A stretch of 64,000 nucleotides of DNA from Methylobacter marinus A45 (GTDB lineage Bacteria; Pseudomonadota; Gammaproteobacteria; Methylococcales; Methylomonadaceae). Both the position numbers and the translations under genes were made by a program. The stretch spans positions 1,687,185-1,751,184 of the forward strand of contig NZ_KB912877.1 in the NCBI RefSeq assembly GCF_000383855.1, in the 5' to 3' direction. The notes beneath the pieces were generated by a model. That model worked only from the letters and a program-made list of their open reading frames with translations. It made no database searches and was not told the DNA's origin. This document shows, one piece after another, positions 53,067 through 62,652 of the stretch (within the stretch, counting starts at the first letter, position 1; each line of letters starts with the position of its first letter).

Positions 53067-54155
53067 TCAGTCGGACAAGAAAGGATAGTCGGTATAGCCT
53101 TGCGTCCCGCCCTGGTAAAACGTGTCGGCATCGAGCTCGTTCAGCGGCGCGTTTCTGGCGAAGCGCTCGGGCAGATCCGGATTGGCGATGAACAGCTTGC
53201 CGAAAGCGACCAGGTCGGCACGGTTTTCGGCAATCGCCGCCGTCGCCGTTTCAGCCGTGTAACCGGCGTTGGTGATATAGGTGCCGTTATATAACGGTCT
53301 CAATTCATCGAGGTTAAACGCGGGGCCTGCCGCACCGGGCGCCTCCTTGCCCATCTCCGTGATATGCAGGTAGGCCAGGTTGAAGCGATTCAGCTGTTCG
53401 GCCACATAGCCGAAAGTGGCCTGGGGGTCGCTGTCGCGAATATCGTTGAACGGCTGCAGCGGCGACAGCCGCACGCCGACCTTATCGGAACCCCAGACCG
53501 ACGCGACGGCTTCGACAACCTCAAGCAGCAGGCGCGCACGGTTGGCGGTGGCGCCGCCGTAGGCATCGGTGCGCCGGTTCGTGCCGTCGCGCAGGAACTG
53601 GTCGAGCAGATAGCCGTTGGCGCCGTGGATTTCCACGCCGTCGAATCCGGCCTGACGGGCGCAATCGGCGGCATGGCGGAACTGCTCGATGATCATCGGT
53701 ATTTCCGCCAGTTCCAGCGCGCGCGGCGTGACAAAATCGAACAGTCCTTGCTCGGTCAATACCTGCCCGGCCGGCTTCAGCGCCGACGGCGCGACCGGCA
53801 GCGCGCCATCCGGCTGCAGCGCCGGGTGGGAAATGCGCCCGACATGCCACAATTGCAGGAAAATACGGCCGCCGCGTTCATGCACGGCCGAAGTAATGGC
53901 CTGCCAGCCCTGAATCTGGGCATCGTTATAAATGCCGGGCGTGTACGGATAGCCCTTGCCTTGCGGCGAAACCGGCGCGCCTTCGCTGATGATCAGGCCG
54001 GCACCGGCACGCTGCCGGTAATATTCCACCATCAACGCGTTGGGAACGCCGCCGCTGTCGGCACGGCAACGCGTCAATGGCGCCATGACCAGCCGATTAG
54101 GCAAGTCGTAAGGGCCAAGCTTGACAGGAGACAGAATCGTTAAGGCTTCAGACAT
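53067..54155 (-). CDS. Old Yellow Enzyme-family ene-reductase (NemA-like)
   Basis: The 362-residue FMN enzyme has NRLVMAPLTRCRA, LQLWHVGRISH, the substrate-binding His/Asn in FDGVEIHGANGYLLDQFLRDGTN and the later RTDAYGG and ADLVAFGKLFIANPDLPERF. It should reduce activated alkenes, N-ethylmaleimide-like compounds or nitro compounds with NAD(P)H. Start follows GAGGTTATTGCC. The gene is convergent with the membrane protein. Confidence 0.92.
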   Translation of the reverse strand: MSEALTILSPVKLGPYDLPNRLVMAPLTRCRADSGGVPNALMVEYYRQRAGAGLIISEGAPVSPQGKGYPYTPGIYNDAQIQGWQAITSAVHERGGRIFLQLWHVGRISHPALQPDGALPVAPSALKPAGQVLTEQGLFDFVTPRALELAEIPMIIEQFRHAADCARQAGFDGVEIHGANGYLLDQFLRDGTNRRTDAYGGATANRARLLLEVVEAVASVWGSDKVGVRLSPLQPFNDIRDSDPQATFGYVAEQLNRFNLAYLHITEMGKEAPGAAGPAFNLDELRPLYNGTYITNAGYTAETATAAIAENRADLVAFGKLFIANPDLPERFARNAPLNELDADTFYQGGTQGYTDYPFLSD

Positions 54156-54616
54156 GGCAATAACCTCGTGGGATGGCAAGAGGGGCTATTCTAGCCCAAA
54201 TGGACATGACGATGATATGCGCAATAGGCCAGGTCGGATAGAGGGAGGGGCGGCTTAGCATTAAGCGATTATTTACCCTGAGATGGACTCGGCCCAGAAC
54301 AAAATCAAAAATTACAGCCAGGAATATGCGGATTTCAAAGATCGGCGCGTTTTTAATCCGGTATTGAATTTCCGGCTCAACGTAGTGTTGCGCTCCTTAA
54401 TGCCTGGATTGGTTGGGCTGCACCGCAGTTTCAGCCTAACCCGCGCGTTGCACCCTGTAGCCATTATTAAAGCTTCGGAGTTCATTTTTTACCGATCTGA
54501 CGGTTAGCTGTCCATGATTTACAGGCAATATCTATTTCTTGAACTCCGAAGCTTTAAGTTAAAGAAATATCAAAAGACATCAAGACCAAGTCTGGCCTTG
54601 AGCTTTAAAGGCATCC
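54156..54616. other. Intergenic region without convincing gene
   Basis: A 74-residue open frame at 54283-54507 has no ribosome-binding site, and its middle looks like a degraded repeat (GGTTGGGCTGCACCGCAG). It is not called. Confidence 0.45.
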
Positions 54617-55000
54617 TTATAACAGCGATTTATACAACTCTAACGCCTTATTTAATTCGTCAGCTGCTTTTTTGACATTACCGCGTTTGGATTGTATTTG
54701 TCCTTGAATAACGCTTCCATTGGCCTTTTTTACGACGGCGTCATCCCCGACAATATTATCGGAAGAGGCACGCGCTGATTTTAAATGTAAATGGGCGGCA
54801 GCAAAATCGCTTGCGTTTACCGCTTCTAACGCTTTTTCAACATGCGCAATAGTTTCATTGATGCTCGCCGCTGAACTACTGGTTGCTTCTTCCGTTGTCA
54901 CTTCTTCCGTCGCCGCTTCTTCGGCGAAAACGGTAACGCTGCTTGTACCGAGGAAAATCGCGACAATGAAAGTCAGTGCTGTTTTTTTGATGATATTCAT
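54617..55000 (-). CDS. Small secreted helical protein (SmbP-like)
   Basis: The 127-residue protein has a signal peptide (KKTALTFIVAIFLGTSSVTVFA). An acidic, Thr-rich linker and two or three amphipathic helices follow (SINETIAHVEKALEAVNASDFAAAHLHLKSARAS, VKKAADELNKALELYKSLL). The helical, His-sprinkled layout recalls the small metal-binding protein SmbP of nitrifiers, but with fewer His residues. Periplasmic localisation is expected; metal binding is not established. Confidence 0.6.
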   Translation of the reverse strand: MNIIKKTALTFIVAIFLGTSSVTVFAEEAATEEVTTEEATSSSAASINETIAHVEKALEAVNASDFAAAHLHLKSARASSDNIVGDDAVVKKANGSVIQGQIQSKRGNVKKAADELNKALELYKSLL

Positions 55001-55295
55001 AATATTTAAAACCTTTGATGTAATTGCCGGATAGAGGTCCGGAAATAAATATTTGAAAAGCAGATACTTTCCAAGTTTCATCATCATACAGGTTTAATCG
55101 GTGTTTTACACGGACCTTATAACGCTTGCGAACGAAGAAGTCATCGCCAGACTGGATTATACGGGTGCTGCAGCGTGTTCAGATATTTTTAATTTTCGTG
55201 TTACGCGATTGGTATTAAAACTCATAATCAGGTTATGAGGCGGGTACAAACACCGCCCCCTCCGGTCGGCCACAACTTTAAACTTTGATCACAAT

Positions 55296-55802
55296 CTAAC
55301 CGCGCTTATCCGCCTTGCCGCCATGGCGCATTTCCGCCAAGGCTTGATCGCGGCTTATCGGCGTGATGACCACAGAGCCGATGCCTTGATTGTGAATGCC
55401 GAGTTTTTTGGCGGCCGCATAGGACAAATCCATCTCCCTTTTGCCGGGGAAAGCGCCTCTGTCATTGATGCGCACAATAACGCTGCGGTTATTCTTGGGG
55501 TTGGTGACTTTGGCGTAGGATAACAGGGGCAATGTTTTATGCGCGGCGGTCATGGCATACATGTCGAATTTTTGGCCGCTGGCGGTTCTTTTGCCGTGAA
55601 AATCGGCGCCGTACCATGAAACCATGCTGCGCCTGGCTTCTCTTGCCGATGGGGTGATGTGGCCGGCTTTACGGTTTTTTACCGCCTTGTGTTTGGAAAC
55701 GGCGGTCGCCGCGCGGCGTTCAATGGCTTCAGCCGCCGAAAATGGCTGAGTGAAAAAAGCGCATAGAACAAAAAAAGAAACGACTCGAATGAGTTTATTC
55801 AT
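55296..55802 (-). CDS. RlpA-like septal/lytic transglycosylase-type lipoprotein-family protein
   Basis: The 168-residue protein has a signal peptide and a double-psi beta-barrel: SMVSWYGADFHGKRTASGQKFD, TAAHKTLPLLSYAKVTNPKNNRSVIVRINDRGAF and MDLSYAAAKKLGI. RlpA proteins bind denuded glycan and in some species cleave it at the septum. A lipobox and the SPOR domain are absent, so this is a minimal, probably soluble periplasmic form. Confidence 0.87.
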   Translation of the reverse strand: MNKLIRVVSFFVLCAFFTQPFSAAEAIERRAATAVSKHKAVKNRKAGHITPSAREARRSMVSWYGADFHGKRTASGQKFDMYAMTAAHKTLPLLSYAKVTNPKNNRSVIVRINDRGAFPGKREMDLSYAAAKKLGIHNQGIGSVVITPISRDQALAEMRHGGKADKRG

Positions 55803-56044
55803 AAAACAATGATTTTTGTGAAGATGGGCGAATTCTAGCCCGGCTAACCTTAAATTAATCTTAAAAACAGTTCAAGACCGGCCCTGTTCAGGCCGGCGGC
55901 GGGCGAAAACGGCCATCAGAAAATCTGTTGGAAAGCCAACATTACGCAATTGCCTGGCAATTTGCCTCGCGTTAGCCCGATTATTTTCCCTTCCCGGAAA
56001 ACCTCCGTTAGAATTCCCATTCGAACCAAGCAGGATGAAAAAAA

Positions 56045-56719
56045 ATGATTGAATTGTATCTCGATACGGCCGATGTCGGGCAAGTGGCGCGGTTTAGCGC
56101 CTGCCTGCCCGTGAAAGGCATAACCACAAATCCGTCGATACTGGCCCAGGCAGATACAGGGCTGAGTCAACTGTTACCCGCCGTGTCGATGATCATCGGC
56201 CCTTATACCCGGTTTCATGTCCAGGTGGTCAGCCAGACGGTCGACGACATGGTTGCGGAAGCCGCGCAAATTCGTGCGCTGCCTTATGATATCGTCGTCA
56301 AAGTTCCGGCAACGGAAATCGGACTTGCCGCGATCCGGAAAATGAAAGCCGACAACATCCCCGTGCTGGCGACGGCCATTTACAGCGCGCAGCAAGGCTT
56401 TCTGGCGGCCTTGTGCGGTGCCGACTACCTCGCGCCGTACGTCAACCGCATCGATGCCATGGGTGCCGATGGCGCCGGCGCCGTGGCCGATCTGCAGTTG
56501 CTGCTCGACCGGCATGGCCTGGACAGCAAGATCCTGCCGGCCAGTTTCAAGAACACCCAACAGGTCGTGGAGGTGTTGAAGGCGGGCGTCGCCGCGATCA
56601 CGCTGCCGGTTGACGTCGCGGCGCAGATGTTTGCCCATCCGGCAGTCCAGCCGGCCGTGGACCGGTTTACCCAGGACTGGCAGGGCGTGTTCGGCAACAA
56701 GCTGTCATTCGAGAGCTGA
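56045..56719 (+). CDS. Transaldolase/fructose-6-phosphate aldolase family enzyme
   Basis: The 224-residue protein is the short (type 3B-like/FSA) class of transaldolases: YLDTADVGQVARF, GITTNPSI, the Schiff-base Lys in IVVKVPAT, and the later YVNRIDAMG and ILPASFKNTQQV. It should split or form fructose-6-phosphate or transfer a dihydroxyacetone unit. Start is at 56045 with A-rich leader. It lies 132 bp before the aldo/keto reductase on the same strand. Confidence 0.9.
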   Translation: MIELYLDTADVGQVARFSACLPVKGITTNPSILAQADTGLSQLLPAVSMIIGPYTRFHVQVVSQTVDDMVAEAAQIRALPYDIVVKVPATEIGLAAIRKMKADNIPVLATAIYSAQQGFLAALCGADYLAPYVNRIDAMGADGAGAVADLQLLLDRHGLDSKILPASFKNTQQVVEVLKAGVAAITLPVDVAAQMFAHPAVQPAVDRFTQDWQGVFGNKLSFES

Positions 56720-56851
56720 ATCCGGACTTGCCCCCACAGGCCTGCCCGAGTCCCGCAAGTTTTAAGGCGCCGCAGGAACTCCTTGCCCGGTCCGCGCTCT
56801 TTAGTTACTATCCAATCCACGAACCAGTGCGCAGAGCATCAGGAGGCCGGC

Positions 56852-57718
56852 ATGTCAGACAGTTCCCGCAAGATCAACCGTTATGTCACGCATAGAGGCG
56901 TCAGGGTTCCGACGCTTCTGTACGGAACGGCCTGGAAGGAGGCTCAGACCGAAACCTTGACGCAACAGGCAATCATTGCCGGCTTTCGCGGCATCGACAC
57001 CGCCAACCAGCGCATGCACTATTACGAAGCCGGCGTCGGCGAAGGCGCCCGGCATGCCTTGATCGAAACAGGCCTGGAGCGCGGCGATCTGTTCCTGCAA
57101 TCGAAATTCACCTACTTGAACAGCCAGGATCATCGCCTGCCCTATGATCCGAAAGCGGACTACACCACGCAGGTCATGCAATCATTCGAAAGCTCGCTGA
57201 CGCATCTGGACACAACCTATCTGGACTCGTACCTGCTGCACGGCCCGTCCGTGAATCACGGCCTGAACGCGGCCGACTGGGAAGTGTGGCGGGCCCTGCA
57301 GACACTGCAGAAAGCCGGTTCAGTGAAGCTGATCGGCGTTTCCAATGTCGGTTTCGACCAATTGAAGCTGCTCATCGACAAAACCGAGATCATGCCCGCC
57401 TTCGTACAGAACCGGTGCTTCGCGCGCACCCAATGGGATGTCAGGATCCGCGAACTCTGCCAGGCCCATGACATACGCTATCAGGGCTTCTCGCTGCTGA
57501 CGGCCAACGCGACCGAGCTAAGCCGGCCGGAAGTTCATCGGATTGCGGAAAGGCTGAGCTGCTCCGTGCCGCAGGTCGTGTTCCGGTTCGCGATGCAGCG
57601 GGGCATGATCCCGCTGACCGGAACGACCAGCCAGCGTCACATGGAAGAGGACCTGGAAGTTTATGACTTCGAGCTCAATGATGCCGATATGGAAATGATT
57701 GAGAACATCGCGTTTTAA
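56852..57718 (+). CDS. Aldo/keto reductase
   Basis: The 288-residue TIM-barrel enzyme starts after TCAGGAGGCCGGC. The catalytic Asp/Tyr/Lys/His set is visible in GIDTANQRMHYYEAGVGEG, QSKFTY and SYLLHGPS. SVKLIGVSNVGFDQL and the end VFRFAMQRGMIPLTGTTSQRHMEED are the NADPH-binding parts. It reduces an aldehyde or ketone; substrate unknown. Its stop overlaps that of the convergent rof gene by 4 bases. Confidence 0.9.
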   Translation: MSDSSRKINRYVTHRGVRVPTLLYGTAWKEAQTETLTQQAIIAGFRGIDTANQRMHYYEAGVGEGARHALIETGLERGDLFLQSKFTYLNSQDHRLPYDPKADYTTQVMQSFESSLTHLDTTYLDSYLLHGPSVNHGLNAADWEVWRALQTLQKAGSVKLIGVSNVGFDQLKLLIDKTEIMPAFVQNRCFARTQWDVRIRELCQAHDIRYQGFSLLTANATELSRPEVHRIAERLSCSVPQVVFRFAMQRGMIPLTGTTSQRHMEEDLEVYDFELNDADMEMIENIAF

Positions 57719-58074
57719 ACCGCTGCCCGCGTAGCCTGAGCCCTCTCACACCCCACATTCTGGCTCATTGATGCTAAAAGCCGGATCAATGGGCCGTAAA
57801 CTGGCCGTTTTTCGGCATATCCACGAAATGAGATATCCTGGAATTTGGCGTTTGGCGTCAACACATGCAGGTACTCCAGCTGAGCCAGATCCACCTGTTG
57901 CTTCTGTCCGTTATCGATAATCAGATATTCGTGCTTGTCCTCGGATGTCACCACATTGATCGCCTTGCCGGTCAGGACCTGGTCGTCCTTCAGTTTCAGC
58001 TTGACTTCATAGCCATACAGGCAAGCCACTTCGATATAGTCATGCAGATCGCAGGGGATTATGTTTTCGCTCAT
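57715..58074 (-). CDS. rof: Rho-binding antiterminator (Rof-like) with C-terminal extension
   Basis: The 119-residue protein follows GAAGGAGTTCACC. PCDLHDYIEVACLYGYEVKLKLKDDQVLTGKAINVVTSEDKHEYLII and LEYLHVLTPNAKFQDISF match Rof, an Sm-like protein that binds Rho and blocks its loading on RNA. Known Rof proteins are about 80-85 residues; here about 35 extra residues follow, ending in the convergent gene's stop region. The extension could come from loss of the original stop codon. Confidence 0.85.
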   Translation of the reverse strand: MSENIIPCDLHDYIEVACLYGYEVKLKLKDDQVLTGKAINVVTSEDKHEYLIIDNGQKQQVDLAQLEYLHVLTPNAKFQDISFRGYAEKRPVYGPLIRLLASMSQNVGCERAQATRAAV

Positions 58075-58370
58075 GGTGAACTCCTTCAATAAAACAACAC
58101 AATTTTGAGCGGCTCACAAACTAACGGAAGCCGCCTGTTTTTATAGAGTTGGCACATCAAAGACCCACACCGGCTCTTGCAGTTCCTCCCAACCCAATAA
58201 CCGCCGCGCTTAAATCCGAGGTTCATGCAGGCATCGGAAATGCTAAAATAGCACGATTTTCAGACTATACCCGCTACCGGCCGAAGCCGGACGACTGCAT
58301 TCTCCCCATACGCATTGTTCATTTCCCGATTGTTATCAGCCAGTTACGCTTCAATAATTCAAGGACACCC

Positions 58371-61300
58371 ATGTCGACAACCTATCAACTAAAAAGCATT
58401 GTCCTGATCGACAGCTTTTGGGCCGGTCAGACCATGCTGCTGAACGTGGACGGCCACACCAACCTGAGCGGCACCAACGGCGCCGGCAAGACTACCTTTC
58501 TGCGCCTGATGCAGCTGTTCTGGGGCGAGCGGCCCAGCAACATCGTCGCCGGCACGGGCAGCAAAAAAAGCTTCGTCGACCATTACCTGCCGCGCGCCAG
58601 CAGCTATCTGGTCTATGAATACCAGCGCCCGTTCGGGCAGGTCTGCCACGTCATGGTGCAGAGCGACGGGCGCACCGCGCGCTACAAGTTCATCGACGCG
58701 CCTTACGACCGCGACTGCTATGTCGACGAGAACCAGCTGCCGCGCGACAGCGCCGCCGTCGAACGGCAGTACAAACGCAACGGGCCGGTCGAGACGTCCC
58801 GCGTCATGGGCGTCGACGACTACTGCAGCGTCATCCAGCATCACCATAACTCGGGCAAGAAATGGATTCGCACGCTGCAGCGGCGGTTTTCGATGGCGTC
58901 CTCGCCGGTCACGCACATGGAAAAGGTCATCGGTGCCGTGATCGAGAAAATCGGCGATTTCGAAGTCATCAAGCAGATGCTGGTCGATATCTCGCGCGAC
59001 AGGCTCAGCCAGAACCTGCTCGATCAGGAACAACGCCGCAACCCGTTCCAGCTCAGCAAAAGCCACATCGATGCCTGGCTGGCCGACATCAACGCCGCGC
59101 GAGCGCTGGAAGCCAGGCGCGATTATTTCGACGCACTGCTGCAGGCTGCGGAAAAGCTGAAAGACACCCACAGCGAACTGTCTCACATCCATTTTCTGGC
59201 GCGCAACAGCCAGAAATCGGCTCAAGCCGAACAGGAAAAAGGCATTGAGCGGATCAATGAAGCCAAAGCCCAGCTCCAGCAGCTGAAACTGGATTTTGAC
59301 CGACAGCTGGAACCCAAAAACGAGGCCTCGCGGCAGCTGAATGGACAGATCAAGGATCTTGATTACCAGATTAATGCGCTGGAAGACAAAAAGCAGCAGT
59401 ACGAACAGCAGGATGCCGAAACCTTCGCGATCAAGGGCGCGCTGCTCGGTCAGTACCTCGAGCAGCAAACGCTGAAAAATGAGGAAATCGAGGCGCTGGA
59501 AAGCAAAACCAAAGACATCAAGGCGATTTACGAACACCAGCTGACGGAACTAAAGCACCAACATACCCATCAGCTGCAAGCATTCGAAAACCAGCGCGCC
59601 ACGGAAGCGCTGGACAGAGAGAAAAAACTGACGGAAGCCGAAGCCCAGTACCAGCAGCGCAAGGAGCAGTTAGTCAAGGACAGCGAGGCCCGCACACAGC
59701 CGCTCAAAGAGCAAAAGTCGCAATTGACGACGGATTGCGCCGTCAAGCAGAGCGAGCGCCAGCACGTGCCCATGCCCGAAGCGCTGGCCCAGCAGATCGA
59801 AAAAACCCGGCAGGAACTGGCCGAGATACGCCAGGCCATCCGGCAGGCCGTGGACGGGCAGCAGGCCGCCGACAAGGCCTATTACGCCGCGCGCGAAGCC
59901 TTTCACGACATCGAAACCCGGTTAAAGAACAAAAAAGCGCAGCTGCGGCAGTACCAGCAGCAGCATGAAACCTGTCTGAAGCGGCTGCAGCCGGCCGAAG
60001 GCTCGCTGCAGCATTTTCTGGAACAGGAAGTCGAGGGCTGGCAGCAGACCATCGGCCGCGTCATCGCGCCCGACTTGCTGGAGCACAAGGGCCTGAACCC
60101 AACCGTCATGCCCGGCGTCGAGCCCAGCTTTTACGGACTCAGCCTGGATCTTGAAGCGCTGGCCGGCCGCGAGCTGGAAACCACCAAGGCAGCCCTGCAG
60201 GCCGAAGAGCAGGCCCTGTTTAAAAAGATCGAGGAGGCCCAAGCTGACATCGAGCGCACGGAAGCCAGCCTGAACGCGGCGTCCGCGACACTGGAACAAA
60301 GCCGGCAGGACCAGCAGAAAGCCGAACACCATACGCAACGCGCGCGCCAGCAGGAGGAAACGCTGAACGAGCAGGAGCAGGGGCTGAATCATCAGGCCAA
60401 GGCCGAAATCGAAAAAGCGCGCGCCCATATACAGCACACCATCGACGTTCTGCAGGCCGAAATCAAGCGCTGCGACAGAGATCTTCAAACCATCGCCGAA
60501 GAAAGCCGCGCCGGTCAAACCCAGCTGCATCAGGAGCATCTGGCCCGACGGGCCATCATCGAATCCGATGCCCAAAACAGGCTTCAGGCCATACAGGCCC
60601 TGATCAAACAGGAAAAAGACGGCTATCAGACCGAGCAAAAGCGCATCCAGGCCCGCCTGCAGGCCGATCTCAAGGAAAGCGGCGCCGACGACACGATCAT
60701 TGACCTGAGCCGCCAGCTGGAAGAATTGAAAACCAAAGAGAAACAGGCCAGAAAGTTTCAGGAACAGGCCGAACAGTATCAGCTGTGGCTGGACAAGCAA
60801 TGGCAACAGCACGCCGGACTGTGCCGGCAACGCGGCGAGTGCCAGCAGCAACTGACCCTGCTACAGGATGAAATCGCGCAGATGGAACGCGACTTCAAAG
60901 CCGGCAAGGACCGGCTCAACAGCCTGATCCACCAGCAGGAGCAGGCGCTGCAGAAAACACAGAGTCTGCTGGCGCAACTCGACAACACCATCAGCCAGCT
61001 CGAAAACCATCCGCCAGTCATCTGCGAAGCGCTGCCCGATTACGCGCCCGATAGCTTGCAGAAACTGGCCCAGAGCTTAGTCCAGCAACGCCGGAGCCTA
61101 GAAAAGAAACTGCTGAACGGACGCCAGGCCATCGTCCAGCTGTTCAACACGCACCAGCGCAGCCAGCTGGCCGAAGCCTGGAATCAGGCGCTGCAAGCCG
61201 CGGCAGAGCATGCCCACGGCGGGCTGGAGATCGAGCAGCCGCTGAAGGACGTACTGAAGATGGTCACCAACGTCAAGCAGGCGACCAGCCAGCAGATCGA

Positions 61301-62033
61301 GCTGCATGCCATAGACGTCGATGCCTTCTACCGGCATCTGCGCAATTTTGAAAGTATCATTAAATCGACCGGCGCCCTGCTGTCGAAACACGTCAGCCAG
61401 GAAAAGCATTTTGAGGCGCTGGGCGAGATCACCGTGACCGTGCGCTCGAAAATGAGCGATCTGGACTACTGGCATGCCCTGAAACAGTTCGGCGACCATT
61501 ACGGCCACTACCGTGAGCAGGCAGAGCTGACCGGCGACAGAGAAATACCGGTCTCCCTGATCGAGGCCATGACGGCGCTGACCACGCTGCTGCCGGCCGA
61601 AGGCATCAAGATCCGGCATCTGTCGCTGTTCGACATCGAATTCACGATTTCCGAAAACGGCCACACCAAACAGGCCCGCAACGCTAAAGAACTCAAGGAC
61701 GTCAGCTCCACGGGCCTGTCCTATCTGGCGCTGGTCACGTTCTTCACCGGCGTCACGTCCATGCTGCGCAGGGAGAGCGAAACCGTGGTCTGCTGGCCGA
61801 TCGACGAGTTGGGCGATCTGGCGCCGGAGAACATCGAAGCCATGATGGCCATGCTGAGCAGGCAGAACATCCGCATCATCTCAGCCAGTCCGACGGCCGA
61901 CCGCAACGTGCTGAGCCTGTTCGACCGGCGCTACCTGATCGACCGACAGAAACTGCACGAAGTCGCGATACCGGCCAGCAGGCTCGACGCGCTGCTGGCG
62001 CCCATTACCCACAGGGAGACCGCCCATGTTTAA
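58371..62033 (+). CDS. SMC-like ATPase of a condensin/Wadjet-type complex (MukB/MksB/JetC-like)
   Basis: The 1220-residue protein has an N-terminal Walker A (GTNGAGKTT, residues 34-42) and long coiled coils (~300-560 and ~600-960) around a hinge-like middle. The C-terminal head has an aberrant signature (SSTGLSYLAL) and Walker B VCWPIDELGDL. Very high Gln/Glu/Lys content in the coils is typical. It should form the ATP-driven arms of a loop-extruding complex with the next two gene products. Start at 58371 follows AAGGACACCC; the frame is open from 58149. The stop overlaps the next gene. Confidence 0.87.
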   Translation: MSTTYQLKSIVLIDSFWAGQTMLLNVDGHTNLSGTNGAGKTTFLRLMQLFWGERPSNIVAGTGSKKSFVDHYLPRASSYLVYEYQRPFGQVCHVMVQSDGRTARYKFIDAPYDRDCYVDENQLPRDSAAVERQYKRNGPVETSRVMGVDDYCSVIQHHHNSGKKWIRTLQRRFSMASSPVTHMEKVIGAVIEKIGDFEVIKQMLVDISRDRLSQNLLDQEQRRNPFQLSKSHIDAWLADINAARALEARRDYFDALLQAAEKLKDTHSELSHIHFLARNSQKSAQAEQEKGIERINEAKAQLQQLKLDFDRQLEPKNEASRQLNGQIKDLDYQINALEDKKQQYEQQDAETFAIKGALLGQYLEQQTLKNEEIEALESKTKDIKAIYEHQLTELKHQHTHQLQAFENQRATEALDREKKLTEAEAQYQQRKEQLVKDSEARTQPLKEQKSQLTTDCAVKQSERQHVPMPEALAQQIEKTRQELAEIRQAIRQAVDGQQAADKAYYAAREAFHDIETRLKNKKAQLRQYQQQHETCLKRLQPAEGSLQHFLEQEVEGWQQTIGRVIAPDLLEHKGLNPTVMPGVEPSFYGLSLDLEALAGRELETTKAALQAEEQALFKKIEEAQADIERTEASLNAASATLEQSRQDQQKAEHHTQRARQQEETLNEQEQGLNHQAKAEIEKARAHIQHTIDVLQAEIKRCDRDLQTIAEESRAGQTQLHQEHLARRAIIESDAQNRLQAIQALIKQEKDGYQTEQKRIQARLQADLKESGADDTIIDLSRQLEELKTKEKQARKFQEQAEQYQLWLDKQWQQHAGLCRQRGECQQQLTLLQDEIAQMERDFKAGKDRLNSLIHQQEQALQKTQSLLAQLDNTISQLENHPPVICEALPDYAPDSLQKLAQSLVQQRRSLEKKLLNGRQAIVQLFNTHQRSQLAEAWNQALQAAAEHAHGGLEIEQPLKDVLKMVTNVKQATSQQIELHAIDVDAFYRHLRNFESIIKSTGALLSKHVSQEKHFEALGEITVTVRSKMSDLDYWHALKQFGDHYGHYREQAELTGDREIPVSLIEAMTALTTLLPAEGIKIRHLSLFDIEFTISENGHTKQARNAKELKDVSSTGLSYLALVTFFTGVTSMLRRESETVVCWPIDELGDLAPENIEAMMAMLSRQNIRIISASPTADRNVLSLFDRRYLIDRQKLHEVAIPASRLDALLAPITHRETAHV

Positions 62034-62652
62034 GCCCGTAGTAGAAGCGCTGTTGCGCGGCGAATTCATCTGCCCGTCGGCGTATGCCGACGAATACGGC
62101 TACCTGCGCAACCCGGACCATTTTCAAAAAATCGCCGATTACCTCGCGCCGCTGGACCGGGCGCTGTGCACGCTGGACGGCGGCGAGGCGTTCTATGCCG
62201 GCTACACCGTCATCGACGAAACCAATCGCGACCAGATCCGCGAAGCCTTCTCGGACATCCGCTCGCAACTGCGCCCGGTCGTCGAATGGATGGACCTGGT
62301 CATGACTGCCATGGGTTCTGACCGGCCGGTCCGCGCCCGCGACGAGATCCGCCTGCACCAGATGCTCAGGGCGATCGAACCCGAGCCGTCGCTGTGCGAG
62401 CAGATGACGCGCCTGACCCAGATGCCGTTCTTCCGCACGGCCAGGACCAATGTCGCCGAACAACTGCTGTGGGTGCTGCAAAAGCTCGAACAGAGCGGCT
62501 ATCTGGTCAAGCCCAACCCGCAGGGCACGACCTATCTGGTGACCGGCAAGATGGATTACCTGCATCAGGTCATCGCGTTTCTGAACGATGCCGAGGATCT
62601 GGAACTGGATGAATCCGAAGACAGCGGCGAACAGGCGGAGCTGTTTCAATGA
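62026..62652 (+). CDS. MukE/MksE/JetB-like condensin subunit
   Basis: The 208-residue acidic protein opens MFKPVVEALLRGEFICPSAYADEYGYL, a helical winged-helix-rich fold of the MukE/MksE type, and ends in an acidic tail. In characterised complexes this subunit sits as a dimer on the kleisin and contacts DNA. Its start overlaps the SMC gene by 8 bases and its stop overlaps the next gene by 4. Confidence 0.82.
   Translation: MFKPVVEALLRGEFICPSAYADEYGYLRNPDHFQKIADYLAPLDRALCTLDGGEAFYAGYTVIDETNRDQIREAFSDIRSQLRPVVEWMDLVMTAMGSDRPVRARDEIRLHQMLRAIEPEPSLCEQMTRLTQMPFFRTARTNVAEQLLWVLQKLEQSGYLVKPNPQGTTYLVTGKMDYLHQVIAFLNDAEDLELDESEDSGEQAELFQ

Noticed and set aside
54283..54507. 74-codon frame after the Old Yellow Enzyme gene
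   Set aside because: No ribosome-binding site and a middle part that looks like a dispersed repeat.
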